13,441 nucleotides of DNA. Source: Alphaproteobacteria bacterium (GTDB lineage Bacteria > Pseudomonadota > Alphaproteobacteria > Rhizobiales > Aestuariivirgaceae). Both the position numbers and the translations under genes were made by a program. The stretch is from the NCBI GenBank assembly GCA_005884715.1, contig VAZZ01000408.1, forward strand, positions 1 through 13,441. The letters are read 5' to 3'. The notes beneath the pieces are model-generated. The model ran no database searches. It saw nothing but the letters and a program-made list of their open reading frames with translations, and had not been told where the DNA came from. Of the stretch, positions 7,453 to 12,803 are shown in pieces. Position 1 is the stretch's first letter. Each line of letters starts with the position of its first letter.

Positions 7453-7643
7453 GGAGCGCAAGCGGACAAAGGCCGGCGTGTCAGTTCGCCATGGCGAACA
7501 CGCTCGGCATCGTTCCACCGGTCTTTCATGGCGAGCATCGCCAATTCGCGCTCGGCCGGACTGGCTTCCGCCCATGCCTTGGCATAGGCCTCGATGTAGA
7601 GTGCGTTTCGGCGGCGGCGGGCCTCGGCTTCCGGGAAGATCAT
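7449..7643 (-). CDS. Hypothetical protein of phage-like island, 64 aa
   Basis: A 64-residue, strongly charged protein starting at ATG 7643 with a clear ribosome-binding site, AAGGAAG, about 7 nt upstream. It reads MIFPEAEARRRRNALYIEA, then AWAEASPAERELAMLAMKDRW. It looks fully helical, with no membrane segment or signal peptide. I do not recognise the family; size and composition resemble small early genes of phages and genomic islands. It is the first gene of the operon with the 86-aa gene. Its promoter region contains a 17-bp palindrome identical in plan to the two at the repressor switch, so regulation by that repressor is likely. Confidence 0.68.
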   Translation of the reverse strand: MIFPEAEARRRRNALYIEAYAKAWAEASPAERELAMLAMKDRWNDAERVRHGELTRRPLSACAP

Positions 7644-7666
7644 TTTTAACTTCCTTTCTGCCGGTC

Positions 7667-7695
7667 ACCGTATACGTTTTAATCGTATAAGTCAA
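7667..7695 (-). promoter_or_regulatory. Putative promoter of the 64/86-aa operon
   Basis: On the minus strand a TTGACT -35 box (7690-7695) is followed after 17 nt by TACGGT (7667-7672), a weak -10 box. The palindromic operator lies between them. The leader to the ATG at 7643 would be about 20 nt and includes the ribosome-binding site. The -35 box is convincing, the -10 box poor; an alternative -10 could be TATACG with shorter spacing. Confidence 0.4.
7672..7688. promoter_or_regulatory. Operator O3 of the island repressor (palindrome)
   Basis: A perfect dyad ATACG-N7-CGTAT with an AT-rich centre lies between the -35 and -10 boxes of the 64/86-aa operon. The same plan is found at 8806-8822 (also perfect) and 8769-8785 (CGT/ACG arms). 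Three matching sites in three promoters of one locus strongly suggest binding sites for the locus's own helix-turn-helix repressor. Function is inferred. Confidence 0.62.
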
Positions 7696-7733
7696 CGTAA
7701 ATAATATCATAGTGGAATTTAATATGGCCGAAT

Positions 7734-7748
7734 GTTCTTGATATGTTC
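7734..7748. promoter_or_regulatory. LexA (SOS) box
   Basis: The sequence is GTTC-N7-GTTC, exactly the direct-repeat LexA box known in Alphaproteobacteria. It is in the intergenic space, 50 nt upstream of the 83-aa gene at 7799, and contains a possible -35 box (TTGATA). The match is perfect in all eight defined bases and in spacing. This predicts that the 83-aa gene is repressed by the host LexA and induced by DNA damage. Confidence 0.6.
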
Positions 7749-7798
7749 TATGGTTTGGAGTCATGTTGGGTTGAGGCGCATCTCCTGGGAGGAAAACA

Positions 7799-8050
7799 AT
7801 GGCCCTGCAGACCTACTTTGTCGTTCAGCCGTTTCAAGAAACCAATCGGGGCGCGCTTGTCGCCCTGCCGGCCATCGCCGCAAGAGATGCCGACCATGCA
7901 AGAAGGCTCGTAAACCGCCAGGCCGGCACGGCAGTGGGCGCGATCGCCTTTTCGCGGCGCGCCGATCCCGATGCCGGCGACTATGAGGAGGCGGTGGTGC
8001 TGATACGCTGGGGAAGGGTGCCTGACGAGGGCGTCGACGAGGCGGCGTGA
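7799..8050 (+). CDS. Hypothetical protein of phage-like island, 83 aa, probably SOS-regulated
   Basis: An 83-residue soluble protein starting at ATG 7799 with a strong ribosome-binding site (GGGAGG, about 6 nt before the start). It begins MALQTYFVVQPFQETNRGAL. It continues PAIAARDADHARRLVNRQ, then AIAFSRRADPDAGDYEEAVV. The pattern recalls small conserved proteins found beside phage-type repressors in rhizobia, but I cannot name a family and assign no function. A perfect LexA box lies upstream. Its stop is only 3 nt from the end of the convergent repressor gene, so read-through from this gene would be antisense to the repressor message. A role in derepression, like the LexA-controlled antirepressors of some phages, is a guess from position only. 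Confidence 0.72.
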   Translation: MALQTYFVVQPFQETNRGALVALPAIAARDADHARRLVNRQAGTAVGAIAFSRRADPDAGDYEEAVVLIRWGRVPDEGVDEAA

Positions 8051-8053
8051 GGT

Positions 8054-8758
8054 TCAGCGCACATTCCTCTTGCCGACAATGCGATGGCAGACCGGCCAGT
8101 CGAGGCGTGACTCGCTGAAGTCGCGCGCCGGTTGATATTGGCGCAGTTTCCACTCGCGATCCGAAAAACTGACCAGCATCTTGATGATCGCTTCGGCCTC
8201 GCCGTTGGGCGGCACATGATAAAGCACCACGTCGGTTTCCCGTTCAGGATGCTTGTGGGGATTGATCCAGGCGATGTCGCCTGGCTTGTAAGCGGGCACC
8301 ATGGATTCACCCACGATCAAGATTCCATAGGCGCCCCTGACATGCAGGAGTTCTTCCGGAGGCACCGCATCTTCGATCGGGGTGTGATCGATGATGACAT
8401 GACCCGCGCCTCCCCTGGCGGCGGAGTAAACCGGGATTAAACTTCTGTTAGGTGACGGCGCACTGGGGAGGATGATCATCGGCTTGTATCCGCGTGGTGG
8501 CTCATCATAGCCGCCGAGCGCCCATACCTCGTCCTCGGTGATCGGCGCTCCGCCATCGGCCGCACGGCCGACAAACAGCGGCAGGAGCTTCTCGATGATC
8601 TCGCGCGGCAGATAGGGGCGCGTAAATTTTTTCGGATCCTCATAATGCTGATAGCCCGACGGGGTCTTATGGCCGAGCGCCTTCGCGGCCTCGGCCATGC
8701 TGACGCCGGCCCGCCCGCGCAGCCCCTTTAAACGTGCAGTGACCGGAATATCCACCAT
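8054..8758 (-). CDS. Phage-type transcriptional repressor: HTH domain plus S24 (LexA-like) peptidase
   Basis: A 234-aa CI/LexA-like repressor. The N-terminal helix-turn-helix covers about residues 8-45 (ARLKGLRGRAGVSMAEAAKA). The C-terminal S24 domain has the nucleophile Ser152 in VGESMVPAYKPGD and the general-base Lys193 in AIIKML. An Ala118-Gly119 pair in GGAGHV lies 34 residues before the serine, the same spacing as the LexA cleavage site. The protein should therefore cut itself when RecA is activated by DNA damage. The gene is divergent from the 140-aa HTH gene. Its predicted promoter places the start of transcription at the ATG, giving a leaderless message, like lambda cI from PRM. A palindromic operator inside that promoter points to autoregulation. 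Confidence 0.9.
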   Translation of the reverse strand: MVDIPVTARLKGLRGRAGVSMAEAAKALGHKTPSGYQHYEDPKKFTRPYLPREIIEKLLPLFVGRAADGGAPITEDEVWALGGYDEPPRGYKPMIILPSAPSPNRSLIPVYSAARGGAGHVIIDHTPIEDAVPPEELLHVRGAYGILIVGESMVPAYKPGDIAWINPHKHPERETDVVLYHVPPNGEAEAIIKMLVSFSDREWKLRQYQPARDFSESRLDWPVCHRIVGKRNVR

Positions 8759-8764
8759 CCGACG

Positions 8765-8793
8765 AATATAACGTAAAAATCGTACGCTTTCAA
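8765..8793 (-). promoter_or_regulatory. Repressor promoter, predicted leaderless
   Basis: Minus-strand -35 box TTGAAA (8788-8793), 17-nt spacer, -10 box TATATT (8765-8770). The ATG of the repressor begins only 6 nt after the -10 box, where transcription would be expected to start, so no leader or ribosome-binding site is available. Confidence 0.55.
8769..8785. promoter_or_regulatory. Operator O2 at the repressor promoter
   Basis: A 17-bp dyad of the same plan as O1 and O3, here TAACG-N7-CGTAC with a TAAAAAT centre: the inner ACG/CGT arms are perfect, the outer bases imperfect. It fills the spacer of the repressor promoter. The weaker symmetry could mean lower affinity, which would suit autoregulation at high repressor levels. 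This is inference. Confidence 0.55.
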
Positions 8794-8795
8794 GC

Positions 8796-8825
8796 TTGAC
8801 AATCTATACGTAAAAAACGTATGAT
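8796..8825 (+). promoter_or_regulatory. Divergent early promoter, predicted leaderless
   Basis: A perfect TTGACA -35 box (8796-8801), 18-nt spacer and a good -10 box TATGAT (8820-8825). The ATG at 8832 starts 6 nt after the -10 box, so the message should be leaderless. The -35 boxes of this and the repressor promoter are back to back, 2 bp apart. Operator O1 overlaps the spacer and -10. Confidence 0.65.
8806..8822. promoter_or_regulatory. Operator O1 at the divergent early promoter
   Basis: Perfect dyad ATACG-N7-CGTAT with an A-rich centre, lying between the -35 and -10 boxes and covering the first bases of the -10. Bound repressor would block RNA polymerase. Its centre is 37 bp from the centre of O2. 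Confidence 0.65.
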
Positions 8826-8831
8826 CTCTGC

Positions 8832-9254
8832 ATGATATCGAGCGATCCCCTGAAACTGCAAGATTTCGCACCCGCCGTTCGAGGCGTACTCGCGGCGGCA
8901 GGGCCGGTCGAGCCGTCCCGCTCCCCGAACCAGGCTCCCGGCCCGACCCTGTCCGGACCGGCGCTCAAATCGCGCGCCAATTGTTTCGCCAACCGCAAGA
9001 CGCAGGCCCTGGTGAACCAGGGTCGGGCACTCCACCGCCGTGGCGAGAACTATTCCGCCATCGCGCGGGCGCTTGGCGTTGCGCGCGATACGGCGCGGCG
9101 CTGGCTCGATCCCGAATATGCCGGACACCGCCGCAGCCGCGCCACGCCACCCCCGCCCGGGGCTGAAGCGACGATGGCCGGCGAACCGGCTTTGCCAACA
9201 CTGCCCTACATTCCCGGCATCATCATTTCCGGGCGCTACCGCATGAAGCCGTAG
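8832..9254 (+). CDS. Helix-turn-helix DNA-binding protein of phage-like island, 140 aa
   Basis: A 140-aa protein with one clear feature: a helix-turn-helix at about residues 72-91 (ENYSAIARALGVARDTARRW), of the homeodomain-like type seen in resolvases and transposition regulators. Upstream is a proline-rich stretch (about 24-43), and after the HTH another proline-rich linker (103-110). No nuclease or recombinase catalytic domain is visible. The ATG at 8832 lies 6 nt after the -10 box, so translation is probably leaderless. It occupies the cro/early-regulator position opposite the repressor and is probably the first gene expressed when the repressor is lost. An activator, excision or replication-initiation role cannot be told apart. 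Confidence 0.72.
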   Translation: MISSDPLKLQDFAPAVRGVLAAAGPVEPSRSPNQAPGPTLSGPALKSRANCFANRKTQALVNQGRALHRRGENYSAIARALGVARDTARRWLDPEYAGHRRSRATPPPPGAEATMAGEPALPTLPYIPGIIISGRYRMKP

Positions 9255-9297
9255 AGAGCGGGCAGTCCGTCACAGAAATCTTCCAAGGGAGACGCCG

Positions 9298-9855
9298 ATG
9301 AAAACCGGACGCAAGCGCAAGCCGGGCCGCCGCTACGCCTCAGGCGACAGGGTGAAGGCCGTGCGCCAGGACGAAACCCGTCGCGTGGCGCTCGAGGCCC
9401 GCATGCGGGTATTCGGCGTGGGGCCCGAACTCGCGGGCCGCGATGTGATGGGCTCGCCTTTGGGCCGCCTGTTGCACTGGAAGATCATCACCCCGGCGCA
9501 GGCCGAAGCGGGCTATGATTTTGCCCTCACTTTGCGCGATTATCTGGCGGCGAGCGAGGGCCAGCGGCCAAGCCAGGGCAAAGCCAGTTTCCTTCCCTCG
9601 ATGCGCGGCACGACCGGGGCCGAAGGTCCGCTGCGATCGCAAGGCCGGGCGCGCGCCTATATGGAGGCGCTGCGCGATGCCGACAATTTCGATCCGATGT
9701 CGCCTTCGGTCACGAGCATCGTCTGGGATGTGTGCATTTGTGAGAATGACCGCATGCGCGACAGGGAACTCGGTCTTTTGCGCACCGGCCTCAACGCCTT
9801 GAGCCGGCTGCTCCATCGCGGTCTTGTCGCTGGGAGGAAAGAAACGATCGGCTGA
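9298..9855 (+). CDS. Phage-like hypothetical protein, 185 aa
   Basis: A 185-aa basic protein starting at ATG 9298 with a ribosome-binding site AAGGGAGA about 5 nt upstream. The first 20 residues are very basic (MKTGRKRKPGRRYASGDRVK). Middle motifs are PLGRLLHWKIITPAQAEAGY and AYMEALRDADNF. A conserved-looking end includes IVWDVCICENDRM and LLRTGLNALSRLL. This layout resembles unnamed proteins in rhizobial prophage early regions; no enzyme motif is seen. It follows the HTH gene by 43 nt on the same strand and is probably in the same transcript. Its last ten or so codons lie inside a 65-bp repeat that recurs at 12228, so the native C-terminus may have been replaced or cut. Confidence 0.72.
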   Translation: MKTGRKRKPGRRYASGDRVKAVRQDETRRVALEARMRVFGVGPELAGRDVMGSPLGRLLHWKIITPAQAEAGYDFALTLRDYLAASEGQRPSQGKASFLPSMRGTTGAEGPLRSQGRARAYMEALRDADNFDPMSPSVTSIVWDVCICENDRMRDRELGLLRTGLNALSRLLHRGLVAGRKETIG

Positions 9856-9888
9856 AGGGCGGTTGAATTTCGCCCGATTTGCGCAAGC
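9824..9888 (+). repeat. 65-bp dispersed direct repeat, copy 1
   Basis: This stretch aligns without gaps to 12228-12292 at an offset of 2404 bp, with only scattered mismatches. The best core includes CGGCTGAAGGGCGGTT and CCCGATTTGCGCAAGC. It contains a GGGCG/CGCCC inverted repeat and the palindrome TTGCGCAA. The first half lies inside the 3' end of the 185-aa gene. It could be a dispersed noncoding repeat, or an attachment-type duplication at the island edge. Confidence 0.7.
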
Positions 9889-10047
9889 TTGGGTGAAGGC
9901 CCTGCTGACGCATTGACGAATGGCCTCTGGATTTTTCTGGCCAAGTTGGATGAGGTGAGGACGAAAATGATCCCGGATAGGTGTTCACGATCGTTACGGC
10001 CTTGTCAGGGACTGGGCGATTGTTTGGGTCGGGCGGAATAGTCTAGG
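9889..10047. other. Noncoding stretch between repeat and porin fragment
   Basis: No convincing gene. A TGGCC/GGCCA inverted repeat with a T-rich loop is visible around 9920-9943, but it is too weak to call a terminator. Frames here are short and have no ribosome-binding sites. Confidence 0.4.
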
Positions 10048-10128
10048 GCTCCTCCAGCTGCCTATGACCGGTCGGGCTTCTATGTCGGCGCGCAAGTAGG
10101 TTATAGTTGGGGCGGCCGGCATATAGAT
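10048..10128 (+). pseudogene. Fragment of an Omp25/Omp31-like outer membrane beta-barrel protein
   Basis: One frame reads APPAAYDRSGFYVGAQVGYS followed by WGG. This is the typical first mature segment and first beta-strand of the small porin-like proteins of rhizobia and Brucella (consensus PP-x-x-YDW-x-GFY-x-G-x-x-x-GY-x-WG). An in-frame TAG lies just upstream, there is no signal peptide, and after WGG the sequence no longer resembles a barrel. It is a gene remnant of about 80 nt. Family assignment is from motif memory only. Confidence 0.5.
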
Positions 10129-10133
10129 GAAGA

Positions 10134-10157
10134 ACCCCGGCTCTTGCGAGCCAGGGT
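10134..10157. terminator. Hairpin, possible weak terminator
   Basis: The stem is ACCC-c-GGCTC paired with GAGCC-a-GGGT, with a TTGC loop and one mismatch. On the plus strand five T follow after 7 nt (10165-10169). It is about 40 nt beyond the stop of the minus-strand glycine-rich gene, but on that strand no T run follows. Function uncertain. Confidence 0.3.
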
Positions 10158-10195
10158 CCCATCGTTTTTCGTGTCAACTCAGATCGATCGGGAGC

Positions 10196-11321
10196 CTAGA
10201 GTCCCGCAAGCTGCGCGACGACACGGCACACCCTGACCGCATCGCGCGTATAGGCGGCGGGATTGCTGAGGACGGCAGGGCACTTGCGCGTGAGCGAGCG
10301 CCGTTCACCCGCGGTGAGGCTGGCGATTTCCTGGCTGATGCCAAGGTTGGTGCCATTGGCACCGCTGCCATTATTGCTGCCGCCATTGTTAATGCCGCTA
10401 CCGCCATTGCGGCCGAGGGCGAGATTGGCATTGGCGCCGCCACCGGTGGTCCCGGCATTGGCGCCGCCATCGGCCTCGAGCGAGACCGGCCCGCTACCGA
10501 GCGCGACATTTACATTGCCGCCGGCGCCGGTGGTCCCGGCATTGACGCCGCCATCGGCCTCGAGCGAGACTGGCCCGCTGCCGAGGACGAGATTGGCATC
10601 GGCGCCCGCTATATTGCCCTGCCCGCCAAGCACATTGGCGCCGGCATTGGCCTCGAGCGAGACGCGCGACATTGACATTGCCGCCGGCGCCGGTGGTCCC
10701 GACATTGGCGCCGCCATCGGCCTCGAGCGAGACCGGCCCGCTACCGAGGGCGAGATTGGCATCGGCGCCCGCTATATTGCCCTCCCCGCCAAGCACATTG
10801 GCGCCGGCATCGCCCTTGAGCACGACAGGCCCGGTGGAAGCAAAGACATTCACCTTGCCGCCGGCATGCTTATGCCCGACGAAAAGATTGGCATCGGCAT
10901 TGGTCGTGAGCTTGCGAGATCCGCCGAACGCCACATGCGCATTGGCCTTGGCGATATTGCCCTGTCCGCCGAGAATCTGGGCATTGGCATTCGCATTGAG
11001 ACCTTTAGGGCCCTTGGACTTGTGCTTCAGGATCAAGGCCTTCTTCTGCTTGAGCGTCAGGCCGGCATTGAGCGTGGCGCCGGCCTGGATGCCGGAGCCA
11101 CCTGTGCCAAGGCTGCCGCTGCCGGACCCAGTGGCGCTGACACCTCCGCCGCCGAGACCGGCGCTAACACCGGCGGCAATGCCACCAGCTGCCCCGACCG
11201 CGCCGCTGACAGCACCACCAAGATCGATGGACTGGCTCGGAATGGTCATGCCGGTGAGTGCAAGGATGGACGCAGCTGTCAATAAAACTTTGAATCTTCC
11301 AGTGCTGATTGCAGTATGCAT
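10196..11321 (-). pseudogene. Secreted glycine-rich repeat protein, broken by a 14-bp deletion
   Basis: Reading starts at ATG 11321, with GAGGT about 8 nt upstream. A signal peptide follows (hydrophobic KVLLTAASILALTGMT, then SQS near residue 31), a Gly/Ala-rich zone, a basic segment (LKQKKALILKHKSKGPKG), and then imperfect repeats with GANVLGGQGNIAGADANL and LGSGPVSLEADGG. At about 10663/10664 the frame breaks. The first frame runs on to a stop at 10494 with an Arg/Cys-rich nonsense tail. The repeats resume in the other frame and end at 10196 with a small domain holding two Cys (RKCPAVLSNPAAY...RVCRVVAQL). Against the neighbouring repeat 14 nt are missing at the junction. The repaired protein would be about 380 aa, exported, possibly a cell-surface or matrix protein. 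Function unknown. Confidence 0.72.
10514..10824 (-). repeat. Tandem in-gene repeat, 177-nt unit (one spacing now 163 nt)
   Basis: The segments from 10514 and from 10677 align over about 150 nt. Each encodes the pieces SGPVSLEADGG, GTTGAGGNVNV and GANVLGG. The offset is 163, not divisible by 3; adding the 14 nt missing near 10663 gives 177, or 59 codons. A third, shorter copy lies around 10431-10510. The repeats explain both the size variation and the frame break. Confidence 0.75.
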
Positions 11322-11706
11322 AATTGCACCTCGCCTTGAAACGTTACGTCTTGCAAACTTAAGTCTATGCAATACTGCAACGGGTGTGCCGGAATATTGG
11401 TTCCGGGTGGGCTCTCAACAATGTAATAATATTGCGCGAGTCCAATGTTGACATTTGCCTCGCTCGTAATTTTCGGACCAAAGTCTGATGAGTTATTTCA
11501 AACTTTCATGAATATTGAGAAATGCGGAAATTACAGTAAGAGGGCCTGACCTTTTGTTCATGAATACTTTGCGCGATTTTGAAACGCCTGCGGCTTGTGC
11601 GGTACAAAACTGAAACGACCAGCGCCGAACCGAAAGGTGTGAAGCAGTTTCGAATAATTCGATGCGAAAACAATGCATCAGTCCGTCATGGCCACTGGTA
11701 GGTGTT

Positions 11707-11740
11707 AACCATGTCCCCGAACACTTCTCAACCATGTCCC
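11707..11740. repeat. Tandem AACCATGTCCC repeat, possible IS-end remnant
   Basis: AACCATGTCCC occurs at 11707-11717 and again at 11730-11740, 23 bp apart, with GAACACTTCTC between. Short repeats of this kind at a fixed spacing are typical of multiple terminal repeats at the ends of some insertion sequences. No transposase frame is attached, so this would be a remnant. Confidence 0.4.
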
Positions 11741-11756
11741 TTGGCTGACACTTCCC

Positions 11757-11777
11757 TGGCCGCCTTTGAGGCGGCCA
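11757..11777. other. Perfect hairpin without T run
   Basis: TGGCCGCC and GGCGGCCA form a perfect 8-bp stem around a TTTGA loop, 17 nt after the tandem AACCATGTCCC repeat. No T run follows on either strand, so it is not a standard terminator. It may belong to the end of the same mobile element. Confidence 0.45.
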
Positions 11778-12227
11778 TCAGGCGGGCCATCCAGTGTTTT
11801 AATTGTAACATCTGTTGCGCACAAATTTGCCCGTCAGCGTAAGGAATTGTGGAATCGTTTTAATTGAGCTGACCTGCCTCCCAACTTGCTGTTGTCAGCG
11901 GGACAGGGCCACGCTGGCAAAGGAGGCTGTGTTCCGCTTGGGCCGTTATCACCGCGCTCTTCCGACACTCGCCAATTCCATCAGTAAGAGCGGCCATCGG
12001 GGCGGCACTTAGGCGGTATCCAAAGGGTATCGAAGAAGAAAATGCATCGTCGCTTCAGCCGTTTGGCTCGCCCCACGCGCATCGGCGGCCACCAGGCCCC
12101 AGTTTTTTTAGGCTACACCTCTGCGGGGCTTCGGGCAAATAAGGAGCCAAGAAAAGGCCGGCGTGTGCTCACGTTTGCTTCCCGCCCGTCTACCCTTCGG
12201 TGGGCCGAGTAGCCGCGCTTGGGAGCG

Positions 12228-12292
12228 TTGCCGCCGAGAGGAAAGACAGGTTCGGCTGAAGGGCGGTTCAAATTCACCCGATTTGCGCAAGC
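12228..12292 (+). repeat. 65-bp dispersed direct repeat, copy 2
   Basis: Second copy of the repeat at 9824-9888, in the same orientation. Here it stands in noncoding sequence, and the GGGCG hairpin arm is mutated (CACCC instead of CGCCC), but the TTGCGCAA palindrome is kept. Confidence 0.7.
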
Positions 12293-12440
12293 GGCGAGAT
12301 CCCGCCATGGCATGGCAGTTGCAACAAGACAAGGTGCGCCGCGCGAATGCGCGCAACCTGCTTCGTTTCTGTACGGAGTAGAGGCAGGGCAGGGTGACGA
12401 GTGGGCGACAGTCGTCATCCGTGGCCCTTCCCGGTGAATA

Positions 12441-12511
12441 CCGCTTCCGATCCCCTCGAAGCGGAACAGGAGACGCCTTCGCCAGCCCCGCAATCCAGCG
12501 AGGGCGTCTCC
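12441..12511. other. Two adjacent strong hairpins, possible structured RNA
   Basis: The first hairpin pairs CCGCTTC (12441-12447) with GAAGCGG (12458-12464). Four bases later a second pairs GGAGACGCCTTCGC (12469-12482) with GCGAGGGCGTCTCC (12498-12511): 14 positions with a single T/G wobble, around a 15-nt loop. A third stem, AGGGGC/GCCCCT around ACGG, lies at 12539-12554. No T run follows. It could be part of a small RNA, a transposon end or a repetitive palindromic element. Confidence 0.4.
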
Positions 12512-12532
12512 GCCTCCCTGCGAGCGCGTTAT

Positions 12533-12716
12533 ATGGAGAGGGGCACGGGCCCCTTGTTGACATTGTCGGTCAAAGCATGAGATTGGGAAATATCAGGATC
12601 AGATGATGTGCGCCCGGAACTCCAAGCACTCGGGCGATCTCCCTCGTAACAGCAACCTGCGTACCTGCTTCGTCGTCGCAAAGGCGATGCTGCAAGATAT
12701 TCAAAATTCCAATTGA
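12533..12716 (+). pseudogene. Frameshifted relative of the 50-aa small gene at 5245-5397
   Basis: This segment aligns over about 140 nt with the reverse complement of 5245-5397. Shared protein pieces are PLVDIVGQSMRLG, YQDQM, SGDLPRN and RTCFVV. One base is missing after the SMRLG segment (near 12584), so a simple reading ends at the TGA at 12604-12606. A second single-base loss probably separates the ATG at 12533 from the homologous frame. After the second frame the reading continues past the stop of the other copy to a TGA at 12714-12716. The family is unknown. Confidence 0.5.
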
Positions 12717-12803
12717 ATGAAACGTGATGCGGACGCGGCCATGGCCGAACCGGGCGTCAGCTATCCTTGAGTCGGGTGGGCAATCACAGTAAAGCCAAGC
12801 AAA

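Larger units (their letters stand above)
11322..12532. other. Long region without a convincing intact gene
   Basis: About 1.2 kb with lower GC in its first part (11330-11900) than the flanks. It contains a tandem AACCATGTCCC repeat, a perfect 8-bp hairpin at 11757-11777, a T run at 12103-12109 behind a 4-bp GGCC/GGCC stem, the second 65-bp repeat and two neighbouring hairpins. Frames here are short, mostly Arg/Ser-rich on GC-rich DNA, and lack ribosome-binding sites. It looks like mobile-element debris. Confidence 0.5.

Noticed and set aside
7192..7764. A single 190-aa minus-strand protein, or a BrnT/BrnA-like toxin-antitoxin pair
   Set aside because: The upper part of the long frame is antisense-like noise over a 64-aa gene with its own good ribosome-binding site, and the GTGA overlap marks a separate start at 7452. 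Neither small protein shows BrnT or BrnA motifs.
10127..11451. Several long plus-strand frames of 180-340 aa
   Set aside because: They are Pro/Ala- or Gly/Ala-rich mirror images of the repetitive minus-strand glycine-rich gene, without ribosome-binding sites or recognisable domains.
11493..12012. Frames of 65-80 aa on both strands
   Set aside because: No ribosome-binding sites, no domain, and the sequence carries repeat and hairpin features of mobile-element debris.
12087..12109. Intrinsic terminator with a T7 run
   Set aside because: The stem (GGCC/GGCC around ACCA) is only 4 bp and is separated from the T run by four bases; no gene ends just upstream.
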